Shown: positions 8,489 through 18,013, numbered from the stretch's first letter. The stretch: 64,000 nt of DNA from Margaritifera margaritifera (GCA_029931535.1 JAQPZY010001548.1:1738001-1802000), one strand, 5' to 3'. The notes: generated by a model from the letters alone, not told the origin. Numbers and translations: made by a program.

Positions 8489-9591
8489 TTACTTCTTCTT
8501 TTTATAGTCGACGACTTGGGAAGCGGCAATCCAAGAATCAAAACTAGGGGGATATCCTTTTTAACCTACTTTGACTTCTTCCACTCGACGTTTGCCCACT
8601 TTGCGTGTTCTTCGTTCGAGAATGCTTTCGATGTCGTACAAGTCGTCTTCTTTTTTGGTCACTCGTTGTAACTCAGGCAAGTAAAATGTTCCTTTTAACA
8701 CTTCTCCGTGCATGTTTTCCAATTTATAGACGGGAGGATCACGTCCACGCACGGGTCCAGTGACACGAAACAATTCGGTGGTCCAGTTGGGTAAATAACC
8801 TTTGTCAAAAGTGCGATTGGTTTTTCCGATGCGAACCCAAATCTCCCGTCTTCATTCCCAGGGTTTTCTTCTTCTGGTGTCTCCTCTGGGGTGTACCAAA
8901 CAATCGCTCAAACACATTCACTTCGTTTTCAGGGCTGACCTCTTCGGGGGCACATCCGATGCTTTGATGGTACGATTGATTGTACGCTTTGACAAAACGT
9001 GGTAACACGTCGATGTACTTGAGAGTGTGTTGATGTGTAAAATATTTCCAGATGCGTTCTTTCAAAGTTCTTTGAAAACGTTCCACGACACTAGCTTTGG
9101 TTTGAGGATTTTAGGTGGTAAAAAAATGAATGTGCCTTTGTTTCAATTCTTTTTGAAAAGCTTGGCTTAGAAATTCGGTGCCTTTGTCTGTTTGCCATCG
9201 TAAAGGGTGACGACAACTTTGTTTCAAGACCAGTTTTAAGGCACGTACCAATTCGATACTGCTTTTAACAGTCAAAGGCACGACCCAAGCGAATTTGGAA
9301 AACACGTCGATGACACAAAACAAATATTTGTGACCACGATTGTAGGCTGCCAAATGAGAGACGTCGGCTAAATCTGCTTGCCATTGATGATCGATGCCCT
9401 CCACTTGGGTTTGACTTCAAGAAATTTTTCGTCGAATGGGTTTGTGTAACGTGTATGTCGATTGTTCTTGTAACCATCGTCGTACTTCTTTTCAATTTAC
9501 TTTTAGCAGCCCGATACAAATTTTGAACTCCTCCGTAACCAGCAGCATGGCCAGGATTGTAATAAATGGTGGCTAAAAGTTTCTCCATCAT
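8489..9591 (-). pseudogene. Retrovirus-type integrase with C-terminal chromodomain
   Basis: This is the Maverick/Polinton integrase. The N-terminal part reads MMEKLLATIYYNPGHAAGYG. The DDE core shows WQADLADVSH (first Asp), WQTDKGTEF (second Asp) and ASVVERFQRT (Glu), giving a DD(x)E triad. A C-terminal SH3-like stretch (GTFYLPELQRVTKK) leads into a chromodomain (DDLYDIESILERR, ending KGYPPSFDSWI). Breaks: a frameshift near 9490, TGA at 9417-9419, TAA at 9111-9113, a one-base insertion near 8842, and TAA at 8561-8563 inside the chromodomain. The stop at 8489-8491 is 5 bases before the membrane gene. The start is uncertain; ATG 9591 is the first usable one, and the frame is closed upstream at 9625. 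Confidence 0.85.
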
Positions 9592-9607
9592 GGGACTACT
9601 CAATAAG

Positions 9608-10155
9608 TCACCCACTGTTCGATGCTACTACTTTGGGTGTCGTGAGTTTTGGACGAAGTGGCTTGACGCGTTCGACGGGCCACAGGAGTGAGTAGTGTAG
9701 AAGGGGTGATGGCAGGTTTTTTCTTGGTGGTGGTGTTTATTTTCACTTCAGTCTTGCTTTCTTTCTTTTTTTCTTCTGCTGAAACACTTCTCTGTTTGAA
9801 ACACTTCTCGAGGCTCGTCGTCTTCTTCTGTCATCCCCTTGGCGGTGTCTGTTTTAGTGGCGGGTTTAGGTTGGCTTTTCATCAGGGCTTTGAAATCTCT
9901 CAGAGTGGGTGGAGCTGTTTCGTCTACAGCTTTCTGGTGAAAGAGTTGAAGACGTTGTAAGAGTTGACCGTACCGTTGCGATTTTTCTGTTTCTGACAAA
10001 TCGCTTCGATCCATCAGCGCTTGTAATTCTTGTTGTAACTGTGACATCTCTTGGAGATTGGGATTGGGAGGTAAATGAGGTATCCGTTGTTCGTTCAAAC
10101 GATGGAATTCCATCCATCGTTTGTAAGGAACTAAAGTCAGTTTTCGTCCTTCCAT
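9608..10155 (-). pseudogene. Helical protein of unknown function (LVPYKRW family)
   Basis: From ATG 10155 the product begins MEGRKLTLVPYKRWMEFHR and continues with helices (MSQLQQELQALMDRSDLSETEKSQ, RYGQLLQRLQLFHQK). A one-base shift near 9785, in a lysine codon run, ends the frame at 9748; coding appears to continue in another frame (KKPAITPSTLLTPVARRTRQ) to a TGA at 9608-9610, overlapping the integrase start region. I recall similar short proteins beginning with a VPY..W motif in animal Maverick-like elements but know no function. The second copy (13930-14062) keeps the N-terminus and is then deleted. Confidence 0.6.
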
Positions 10156-10231
10156 TTCATCCAAAGGTACAAGTGTGTGGTCTTACCAGAGAAGGGTGTC
10201 CTTTTTATCTTCTTTTTTTCTGCACGTCCTT

Positions 10232-10651
10232 TTATCGCATGACTCCTCCTAAAAGCGGTCCAGCAATCGTTCCTAACAAAGGAGCAGCTATTTTTAACAA
10301 CGGTCCTATCAGCATGGGTAGAAATCCTCCTCGTTGCACCAACATTTTTTTCTTTTGCTGGAGAGGTATTTTCTTTTTGACCATTTGGCGAAGAACGTTC
10401 CGATGTTTCCCTAATTTTTGTTTCTGTATCTTGGACAAAGGTACCCTTCCCTTCAAGACGTTCAAACAACATTCGCACACGGTTCCGATGATTTCTTTAG
10501 GGGCTGTTTGAATGAGTTGTTTTCGCATGGGTGGATTGGATTTGGTCAGGACAGACAAGACGTCCCAATGTTTAGCCAGACGAGATGGAAGTCCTTTTTT
10601 GGTTTTGCTTTTCTTCTTTTGGTGGTGGTGGTGTGCACGTTTGGGGGTCAT
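10232..10651 (-). CDS. Basic protein with hydrophobic GGFL tail (pVI-like candidate), intact
   Basis: An unbroken 139-codon frame from ATG 10651. The N-terminus is very basic (KRAHHHHQKKKSKTKKG). The middle reads SRLAKHWDVLSVLTK, IGTVCECCLNVLKG and RVPLSKIQKQKLGKHRNVLR. The C-terminus is hydrophobic (RGGFLPMLIGPLLKIAAPLL, ending LLGGVMR). Adenovirus-like precursors such as pVI and pX combine basic parts with membrane-active helices and small-residue cleavage motifs; this makes a capsid-internal role plausible but is inference. It is one of the few intact genes of the element. A TATA box lies 49 bases upstream, inside the end of the preceding gene. The second copy (13445-13868) is broken. Confidence 0.65.
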   Translation of the reverse strand: MTPKRAHHHHQKKKSKTKKGLPSRLAKHWDVLSVLTKSNPPMRKQLIQTAPKEIIGTVCECCLNVLKGRVPLSKIQKQKLGKHRNVLRQMVKKKIPLQQKKKMLVQRGGFLPMLIGPLLKIAAPLLGTIAGPLLGGVMR

Positions 10652-10699
10652 CTTAGAGGTCAGGAGCAAGTCTTTAGTCTCTGGCAGGTCACACTTCTA

Positions 10700-10706
10700 T
10701 TTTATA
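10700..10706 (-). promoter_or_regulatory. TATA box of the GGFL-tail gene
   Basis: AGTATAAAATAG on the minus strand, 49 bases before the ATG at 10651. The spacing matches that of the ATPase promoter (48 bases). Confidence 0.5.
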
Positions 10707-11581
10707 CTGGAACACGTCTCCACTCATTGTCTGCACGACGTACCATCTTCATGACAGGCATCACTCGACGTTGAGGTGTTTTCAACGGACTGAATAGTCT
10801 CAGTTCTTTTTTGGATAAATCCACTAAACTTTGTAACATGCCGGTTCTCTCTTGAACGTTGGTTTTAGGGGAGGGTACTTTTTTAGCGGCCGCTGCCGTT
10901 GCCAAATCAGCCGAAATCGAGGGTCCCGGAGTGGTGACTTTCGAAATGGGTTTCCATTTTTGCATCAAATTAGGAAACACTTGTCTTAAGTCCGGTTTGG
11001 CAGGCATCATGGCGAAGGTAGGTGAAGAAGAAGAAGTGGACGGAAGAGAAGGAGACCTTGTCACTGCTGCCTGTGGTGGCTTGCGGGTGTACGTTTGCGT
11101 CCTTGCAGCAGTACCTCTCTTGCGGGTTGCAGTGGTTGGTGTTTTCTTGGCAGGACTTTTCTTTTTCTTTTCTGGGAGGCTTTCTTCTTTTTAGGGCTTT
11201 TCTTCTTGGGGCTTTTCTTTTTGGTTTTTGGTTTTTTGGCTTGGGCATTAGGATCCCATTTCAAAAGTGAACGAATCATGACACCTCCTAAGGAACCGCT
11301 ACCTCCAGGGGTTAAAATGATTTGCTTTTTAGTCCGTGGATCGATTCTAGGATCGGCCAGTTGTGACAACGCCACTTTATGTTTTTGAAAAAAACGTGGA
11401 GTTTGATGAGGGATGTGAATGATGTCTTGCAGTAATTGACGTGCCATCAAAGTAAACCATCGTAACACTTCTTTGAGACTAGCTTCTAACAAACGGGCAC
11501 GGACTTGTGCAATTTTTCGCGACTGATGCCATACAAGGCAGGAATCAATTTGGCAGAAGGATGAGCTTGAAAGGAAGTCAT
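10702..11581 (-). pseudogene. Lysine-rich structural protein candidate
   Basis: From ATG 11581 (MTSFQAHPSAKLIPALYGIS) the frame shifts near 11505, continues with LKEVLRWFTLMARQLL, FFQKHKVALSQLADPRID and LTPGGSGSLGGVM, then passes a lysine/serine repeat (KKKSPKKKSPKKKK). A second shift near 11160 leads to KPPQAAVTRSPSLP and ends with SLVDLSKKELRLFSPLK to 10702. Total about 290 codons. The GGSGSLGG segment resembles small-residue sites cut by adenain-type proteases, and the lysine repeat suggests nucleic-acid binding; both are inference. The gene follows the ATPase by 56 bases. In the second copy its two halves lie at opposite ends (12663-13381 and 17782-17996). Confidence 0.6.
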
Positions 11582-11637
11582 CTCGAAGACTGTGAGACTG
11601 AAATGACGCAGTGGATGATTTTTTAGTTTTTTTCTTT

Positions 11638-12376
11638 TCAGAGAGTGGCCGAAGGGGACGTGTAAATGACGGGACCTCCTTCTTGGCACCAATGGTGAAA
11701 CAATTGGGTACGAAATCTCAAATAGTCGGGAGTGGTAGGTTTTAAGTCGATGAGTAAATACGCATGAGGTGTTTGAGTGGCATTGTTGTACGCATAATTC
11801 AGCCAATAGTGCCTAACTGTTTGGCTAACACTTGCACTTGATATTTGTCTCTGGGGCTTTTAAACAACACCACGTAATGAGCGTTGAGACTGATGGTTCG
11901 ATGGGCTTTACTTTGTTGAAATAAATTTTGAGTAATGTAAATGATGCTGGCATTCCGATGATGTCCTTTTCGTGTAAACCAAAGTTTAATTTCTTCTTCG
12001 TCTTCTCCTAACATGTCGTCAAAGATGACCAGATGTGTTTAACTCACGTCAGTCCCGATCCCATCGTCTTCGCGAGGAATGCCTTCCACAAACGAAATGG
12101 TATCTCCTTGACTTTCACGAAGTAAGGTGTAAGACGATTGCCACTCGTTGTAACACCACACGATTTGTTGAGATGGACGATCGAACAGATGAGATTTGTG
12201 TTCGATCAAACGTTTGACAAATTCGGTTTTGCCTGAACCACGGGTCCAGCAATCAACACGTTAAAAGGATGGCGCAGATAGAAAGCTTCCCAACTGGGAC
12301 GATCTAACTTTTCGTCGATCACTTTGACCACAGAAGAAGAAGAGGCAGACGAGGCAGAGGAAGAAGATGCAGCCAT
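11638..12376 (-). pseudogene. FtsK/HerA-type genome packaging ATPase, broken
   Basis: About 246 codons from ATG 12376 (MAASSSSASSASSSS) to TGA 11638-11640. RHPFNVLIAGP leads into the Walker A site, where one base is missing (near 12241-12245), so the P-loop is out of frame; the second copy keeps an intact GPTGSGKTEF there. The frame later reads WCYNEWQSSYTLL, then a TAA at 12039-12041, then the Walker B HLVIFDDML, KGHHRNASIIYITQNLFQQ (sensor-type motif) and SLNAHYVVLFKSPRDKYQV. This is the packaging ATPase shared by Maverick/Polinton elements and other jelly-roll DNA viruses; it would drive DNA into the capsid. It is the first gene of the minus-strand cluster. Confidence 0.85.
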
Positions 12377-12423
12377 GAGTGAGGTAGGAAGAATTTTGAG
12401 AAGTAGACAAAAGACACAAGACA

Positions 12424-12430
12424 TTTTATA
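12424..12430 (-). promoter_or_regulatory. TATA box of ATPase gene
   Basis: TTTATAAAATGTCTTGTG on the minus strand, 48 bases upstream of the ATPase ATG. The 15-base core TATAAAATGTCTTGT recurs exactly at 12656-12670 on the plus strand, and with one change at 16974-16988 before the second ATPase copy. This is strong evidence for a conserved promoter. Confidence 0.65.
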
Positions 12431-12655
12431 AATTTCATACACGTTTATTGTTTGTAAAAACAGCCAACAAAAAAAACAACATATTTTACGAGTCATGAAG
12501 GACAAAAATGCAGACGGCAAAAATGGTGAGGTAAAACAATAAGACTACCACTAAAAGAATCAAAGTTCTGTATAAACAAGTCAATGTACAACATTCTGGA
12601 TGAAAGTGTGTCCTACGAATGGAGTGCACAGGCACTGAAAGAAAAAAAAAACATG
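12431..12655. other. Junction region between the two inverted element copies
   Basis: About 225 bases of A-rich DNA between the divergent promoter cores at 12424 and 12656. No clear coding frame and no obvious terminal inverted repeat is visible. This is the point where the minus-strand copy meets the plus-strand copy. Confidence 0.4.
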
Positions 12656-12662
12656 TATAAAA
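12656..12662 (+). promoter_or_regulatory. Orphan ATPase-type promoter at start of copy 2
   Basis: TATAAAATGTCTTGT matches the ATPase promoter of copy 1, but no ATPase follows. The next recognisable coding is the middle of the lysine-rich gene. Confidence 0.55.
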
Positions 12663-13381
12663 TGTCTTGTATCATTTATGGAATCTCAGAATTCCAAACA
12701 CAACTCAATTATTACAACGCATCATGTACTTGCTACATGAAACAAAACGTGTTTTTTTTCCCTTGGAAAACACAAAGTAGCTTTGACACAACTGGCTGAT
12801 CCAAGAATCGATACTCAAACAGAACAACAAATCATTTTGAAACCAGGTTGAAGCGGGTTTTTATGGGGTGTCATTATTCGTTTGCTTTTGAGATCTGGTC
12901 CTAATGTCGAAGCTAAAGAGGCAGAACCTAAAAGAGAGATCAAAAAGAAGAGAGGAAGAGTTCACACTCAAAGAAGAAGAAGAAAAGCCAAAACAAAACG
13001 ACACCTTCAAGAAAGAGAGGTACTGCAGCTAGAACGCGTACATACTCAAGAAAACCTCGCTCTGTAAACGTCTCCTCTACTCTTCCTCCGTTAATGACGA
13101 TTCCCGCTAAACCTAAGTTAAAATCAGTGTTTCTTCATTTGATAAAAAATGGAAACCTATCTCTAAAGAAACACCAACTCCGTGGATATCTTCTACTGCT
13201 GTAGTGGCTGCTGCTGCAGCCAGAAAAAGTGGCATCTCTTAAAACCAAAGTGCGAGACATAACAAGTGTGTTAGAAAGTGTACTGGATTTGTCGAAAAAA
13301 GAACTGGCACGATTTAGTCCTTTGAGAACATCAATAGTACCTCAAATCAAGTCGATACGACGATCCGACAATAGGTCGTGA
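12663..13381 (+). pseudogene. Copy 2: C-terminal half of lysine-rich structural gene
   Basis: From about 12767 the translated sequence follows the copy 1 gene (KHKVALTQLADPRID-type segment, KRGRVHTQRRRRKAKTKR region, and a C-terminus with VLDLSKKELARFSPLR ending at TGA 13379-13381). Several frame changes and stops, for example a TAG where copy 1 has a sense codon near 12780, show it is dead. The N-terminal half is absent here and is found instead at 17782-17996. Confidence 0.65.
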
Positions 13382-13444
13382 CGAATTCTAGTATAGAAAA
13401 GATGCGTTGAATAAGATTCACCTCAGCTTTCCTCCTGAACAAAT

Positions 13445-13868
13445 ATGTCACAAAGTTCACACCATCATCGACAACGTCCAAAGAAACCTTCCAAAAAATG
13501 AAAAAAGCTATCCTTGCTCGTTTAGCTAAACAGTGGGATGCTTTGTCAGTACTTACCAAATCCAATGCCGATGCGAAAACAAATCAATCAAAACGTATCA
13601 AAAGAAATCATCAATACAATGTGTGAATGTTGCTTTAACGTTTTGAAAGGAACGGTCCTTTGACCCAGAGACAGAAGTAACGATTAGGACGACATCATGA
13701 CGTTCTTCGACCAGTTGTGAAAAGAAAATGCCAATTAGTCAAAAGAAAAAACAAATGCTCGTTCAACAAGGACCATTTCTACCGATGCTGATAGGATCGT
13801 TGTTAAAAGTGGCTGCTCCTTTGTTAGACTCGAGTACTGGACCTCGTTTAGGAGGAGTGATGGGATGA
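13445..13868 (+). pseudogene. Copy 2: GGFL-tail basic protein
   Basis: Alignable with 10232-10651 in order and length: a basic N-terminus, then LARLAKQWDALSVLTKSN, TMCECCFNVLKG and a hydrophobic end finishing at TGA 13866-13868. Frameshifts and stops break it near 13660-13720, and PFLPMLIGSLLK replaces the GGFL stretch. Confidence 0.65.
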
Positions 13869-13929
13869 AGAAGAAGATAAAAAGAACACACTTTCCTGGA
13901 AAGACATCACACTTGTACCCTTGGATCTT

Positions 13930-14062
13930 ATGGAAAGATGAAACTTAACTTTAGTTCGTTACAAACGATGGATGGAAATCCATCGTTGGTACGAATAACG
14001 GATTCAACATTTACCTCCTAATCCTAATCTCACCGATATGTCACATTTACAACAAGAGTAGA
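13930..14062 (+). pseudogene. Copy 2: truncated LVPYKRW-family gene
   Basis: The translation gives KLTLVRYKRWMEIHR, then PPNPNLTDMSHLQQE, matching the N-terminus of the copy 1 gene at 9608-10155, with an in-frame stop. The match ends at about 14062, where penton-like coding begins. The integrase, membrane gene and penton N-terminus are therefore deleted. Confidence 0.6.
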
Positions 14063-14754
14063 AATCCTCAACGAACAAGTTCAAGAACACTTGGACAAAT
14101 ATGATCCTGGCTTTTATGAATCCCAAAACAAGCACCAACGAATCCACAATTAAATATCTATGCCATGAGAATTTCTTCGGGATATCATTATAATGCGCGA
14201 CATCTCATCGAAACGATTTCAATTATGTTTAAAGATCAATTTGGCAAAGCACTGGATAAACTTCACCGAAGTGTGCTGATTGAGTTCTATTTAATTTCTA
14301 ATCGTCTCAAATTAAATTTTCTTGAGAACAAAACATTGTTCATCAAATGTTCTCAAAGTTTATTTATTATTCTGGGTAGAATCGCAGATCTCGTTCCTAC
14401 TAAAGAAATCAACAACAAGGAACGATTCAACAAGTATTTTTGTTCCCATATTGAAGGAAGGACTGAATTTAATGTGTGTTCTCTGATGTCGTGGAGTACA
14501 ACGTCGTAGGAAACACAGCCGCTTCGTTGCTGAGTCATTCTTTTCAAAGTGGATTCTGCCATAGCTACTTAAGATCAAGGAGGAAATGCGTAGCACGGAG
14601 AATTTGTACATCCTCATTATCTTCGTGGCAGTAGATCGTATTTTGTCAGTGTCAACATTAGACTAAAGGAGATATGGGACAAAATATTCTATTCGCTAAA
14701 GGAAAAGTTACCGTGAAACTACATTTTCGAAAACGATTATCCAGTGAATTGTAA
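14063..14754 (+). pseudogene. Copy 2: penton-like minor capsid protein, N-terminally deleted
   Basis: Starts at the equivalent of codon ~70 of copy 1 (ILNEQVQEHLDKYDPGFYES), continues through the HYNARHLIETI region and an EFNV..SDVVEYNVVG-type region, and ends with KVTVKLHFRKRLSSEL at TAA 14752-14754. Multiple stops and shifts interrupt it. It shares the exact C-terminal ending with copy 1. Confidence 0.65.
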
Positions 14755-14757
14755 CAG

Positions 14758-15196
14758 ATGTATCCTGTGTCCTGAGGAGTAGCTCGACAACGAGGACAAT
14801 GGTTTAAGAGATATGTTAGAATCAGCTTTTCACACGGTAGCACACATTTTAAAACCTATGGCCACTTGAGCATTGCATGCTTTAAAAGATGCAGCTTTCA
14901 CGCAAGGAAAAGAATTTCTCCTAAACGTAATCATCGACCAACAAGGTTTTAAACAAATCCTAATGAAAGCAAAGAAAACGTGTGTTCATTCAAACATGAA
15001 AAGAACTCCTGGGTCGCCGAGATACCCTATACATTCACTACGCGTTTCTGTTGCATATATTGATTACTCTTCTACCCCACAGCAAGGACACGGCAGAAAG
15101 AAACGTTGAAAACCCTTCAAACTTCACAAACACGTCCAGTAAAAGAATAAGAAAACAAGAAGAGCTGTAACATAGTTTGACATTTTTTATTATTAA
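14758..15196 (+). pseudogene. Copy 2: basic core-like protein
   Basis: ATG at 14758 follows the penton stop by 3 bases. It aligns with 6688-7131 of copy 1 (HALKDAAFTQGKEFLLNV and STPQQGHGRKKR). Nonsense codons and shifts are scattered through it. It ends at TAA 15194-15196, ten bases before the capsid start. Confidence 0.65.
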
Positions 15197-15205
15197 AAGA
15201 GCAAA

Positions 15206-16462
15206 ATGATGAACCATGATTCTTGCGAATGTACCAAGTCGGAACTTGATCTGTTTGCCATGCTACCTACGATGATGACGATGCAAAAATCCAAATAGGT
15301 AGAATTTCAACCGTCGTCTTTGCCCACCCCAGCACCTATCGAGTTTTGGAATCACAGGACAAAACGAAGATTACTTCGAACTTAATAACAGTTACTTGTA
15401 CCTTAAAGTCAAAGTTATCAAAGCGGACAACAGCAATCCAGGCGCTGATGGTAGAGTAGCTCCCATCAACAATTTCGTGTATTCACTGCTCAGCGAAGTG
15501 AATTTGTACTTGAACAACAAACTGGTTAGCAGAAGCATGAATACTTACCCTTTTGGAGCTTTCCTGGAAAATCTGTTGACGTACGGAAAAAAAAGTCAAG
15601 AACACACATCTGGATGCTTCAGTGTTGCGGAAACCTGACACTTTGGGTGCCTTCAACGACGCAGTGTTGAGAAAAGATGACGATTCTCACAATGTTGGAT
15701 TTACTAACCGCCAAAGGATGTAGTTTAGAAATGATGAATCGTTTACACTTGTACATATAGTTGAAAGACAAGTATTTGTTGAATGTACGTCTGAGACTTA
15801 ATTGAAGTAGTACCGTGTTCGAATTGATGGCTAATGCTAATGACTAAAAAATGAATATCGAAGAAGCCAAACTTTACGTGCGATGTGTTGAGGTCTTAGC
15901 TAAAGTGGGAAACTACATCAGTCAAACTCTGACCAGAACGACACCCAAGTATCATCTAAGATGAGTGGAAATCAAAACCTTCACTATTGCCTCTGGACTC
16001 CGATCCAAGATCGAAGATAATGTTTTCCAAGGTCAACTGCCAAAACATTTACTTATTGGCATCGTCAGCAATGCTGCCCTCACTGGAGCAGTCGATCAAA
16101 ATCCTTTCGAGATCCAATAATTCAACGTGTCCAAGATATAAGTCATTCGAGATGACCAGAAGTTGTGTACCATACCCTTTGAACCTAACTTTCCCTAGCA
16201 AAAGTACTTGAGATCTTACTTGACTCTGAAGCCACAGGATAATTAGAAACCAACAGTAGGACGATTATACAGGAGGATATGTTTCTTGGGGATCGAACCA
16301 AGGCATCAACGAGGGACATTTCCACCCTATAAAATCAGGCCAACTCCGTGTGGAACTTCAGTTTTCACTGGATCTAGAGAAAACAGTGAACGTCATCTTG
16401 TATGCAGAATTCGATAATACTCTGGAAATCAACAGTCTGAGTGAAGTAATTCTAGACTCTAT
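15206..16462 (+). pseudogene. Copy 2: major capsid protein (hexon-like)
   Basis: ATG at 15206 matches the copy 1 start. Conserved pieces are SELDLFAMLPTMMT, ELNNSYLYLKVKVI, VNLYLNNKLVSRSMNTYPFG and LPKHLLIGIVSN. It has many stops (for instance TAG near 15294) and frame changes, more than copy 1. It shows sense codons where copy 1 has TAA 6641, TGA 5819 and TGA 5637, which dates those lesions after the two copies separated. Confidence 0.7.
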
Positions 16463-16468
16463 TAAAAG

Positions 16469-16600
16469 ATGGAAATCGTGCCCATGGAAATAGGTGAAGA
16501 GGATGTTGTCTATCCAGAACAGCAGTCACATACACTAATTGCCCATGCTCAGTGGAGCACTTCATTTGTCAAATATTCAGTTTTGGTGGTTCAAAGTTTT
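16469..16600 (+). pseudogene. Copy 2: acidic N-terminus of the protease gene
   Basis: ATG at 16469 opens MEIVPMEIGEEDVVYPEQQS, matching the acidic start of the copy 1 protease gene at 5346. The match fades after about 40 codons; the Cys/His and protease parts are not present. Confidence 0.5.
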
Positions 16601-16659
16601 TGCACGTTGTCAAGATCTTCAGCTTCAGATGTTAGTAAATCTTGCATGTAGTTCGTAAT

Positions 16660-16940
16660 CCCAAAAGGCCTAAATAGAAGTGATCGGTTTGAAAAACACC
16701 AGAACATACGAAGTTTGATACAAATACATGACGATCAAAACGTTATCTGTGCAATACGACTTCACTATACCTGTGTGAAGAAAACATTCGTCGCACTTTA
16801 TCTACTCTTTATACTTAGCAAATTTACATGACTGGAAAGGTCTTGGATTCGACGCTTGGAAACAAGAGGTCGCTGACTATGGCAAAGACATCGCGTGTGA
16901 CTGATGAAAGAAAGACAAACATGAACTTTGGTTTTGAAAT
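16660..16940 (+). pseudogene. Possible fragment of a protein-primed DNA polymerase B N-terminus
   Basis: In different frames the translation reads IHDDQNVICAIR (16718 onward) and LANLHDWKGLGFDAWKQEV (about 16815-16875). The pattern N-D-x-C-A-x-R followed by a LH..AG...G..EV block resembles the N-terminal part of Maverick/Polinton polymerase B as I remember it. Stops interrupt it. No polymerase motifs (exonuclease or palm) are visible, so this is a tentative call. Confidence 0.25.
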
Positions 16941-16973
16941 GTGAATATTTTTTGTTGCGCCATGAAAAAAATG

Positions 16974-16980
16974 TATAAAA
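16974..16980 (+). promoter_or_regulatory. Copy 2: ATPase promoter TATA box
   Basis: TGTATAAAATGTTTTGTG lies 51 bases before the ATG at 17031. It has the same core and spacing as in copy 1. Confidence 0.6.
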
Positions 16981-17030
16981 TGTTTTGTGTTCTTGGCAAT
17001 CGTCAGACTTTTTCAAACTACTTGAGAGTT

Positions 17031-17733
17031 ATGCTGCATCCTCCGTTCTCAAAGCGATTGACGAAAGGTCAGATAGTTAAAGTTCGGAGGTACTGTATCT
17101 TCGCCATCCTTTTAACATGTTAATTGCTGGTCCAACTGGTTCAGGAAAAACCGAATTTGTCCAACGTTTGATTGAACACAAATCACAGTTGTTCGATCGT
17201 TCTCCACAACGTGTCGTGTGGTGTTACAAAGCGTAGCAATCGGCTTAAACGTTCCTCAAAGAAAGGCAAAGAGAGACCATATTGTTTGCAGAAGGGATTG
17301 CTCATGAAGACGATGGGATCGTGTCTGACTCCAGTCAAACATATCTCGTCATCTTCGATGACATGTTATGATAAGACAAAGAAAACATTAAACTTTCGTT
17401 AACAAGAAAAGGACACCGTCGTAATTCCAGTACTATTTGCATTACTCACTTGATTTCAACACTCGCACCATCAATCTCAATGCTCATTATGTCGTGTTGT
17501 TTAAAAGTCCAAAAGACAAATCTCAAGTTCAAGTTTTGGCTAAATAATTAGAAACATCTTGGCTGTATTATACTTATGATGATGTCACTCAATTGCTACA
17601 TGCGTATGTGCCAAATGATTTAAAACCTACCACTCCAGATTATTAGAGATTTCGCAGGGGTTTGTGTCACGATCGGTGTCAAGAATGAGATCCAGTCATT
17701 TACAAGTCGCCTTCCTCGTTTTCGTCTGTCTAA
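17031..17733 (+). pseudogene. Copy 2: packaging ATPase
   Basis: Aligns over the whole length of 11638-12376. It retains an intact Walker A (LIAGPTGSGKTEFVQRLIEH) and Walker B (TYLVIFDDML), but is broken by a shift near 17090 and by stops, for example TGA right after Walker B and TAA near 17546. It ends at TAA 17731-17733 after VIYKSPSS. Confidence 0.75.
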
Positions 17734-17781
17734 AAACACTGTAAAACGCATTCATTTCTTTCCTCTCTGACGCTAGTCAAC

Positions 17782-17996
17782 ATGATTTCCTTGCCATCTC
17801 ATCCTCCTGGCAAATTGATTTGTGCACTGTATGCCATCATATGCGAAAAAATGCACAAATCAGTTCGCTTTTGTTAGAAGTCAGTTTCAAAGAAGTGTTA
17901 CAATGGATTACTTTGACAGCACGTCAATTGCTACATGGAATTATTTACATTCCTCATAAAAAAATATTTTTTTTTTAAAAACATAAAGTCATTGCC
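17782..17996 (+). pseudogene. Copy 2: N-terminal half of lysine-rich structural gene
   Basis: ATG at 17782 (MISLPSHPPGKLICALYAII) matches the start of copy 1's gene at 11581. The match continues to SFKEVLQWITLTARQLLHG and IIYIPHK, then stops at a T-run and a KHKV-type segment at about 17985, where similarity to the element ends. The missing continuation is the segment found at 12767 onward. Confidence 0.6.
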
Positions 17997-18013
17997 CGTT
18001 TTAACATTACGTT

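Noticed and set aside
8500..8506. A TATA box for the membrane protein gene
   Set aside because: CTATAAAAAG lies only 17 bases before the ATG and inside the integrase 3' coding sequence; the spacing does not suit a promoter.
4413..12376. Stop codon reassignment to explain the in-frame stops
   Set aside because: TAA, TAG and TGA all occur, together with frameshifts, and the second copy has ordinary sense codons at the same places. Decay is the simpler explanation.
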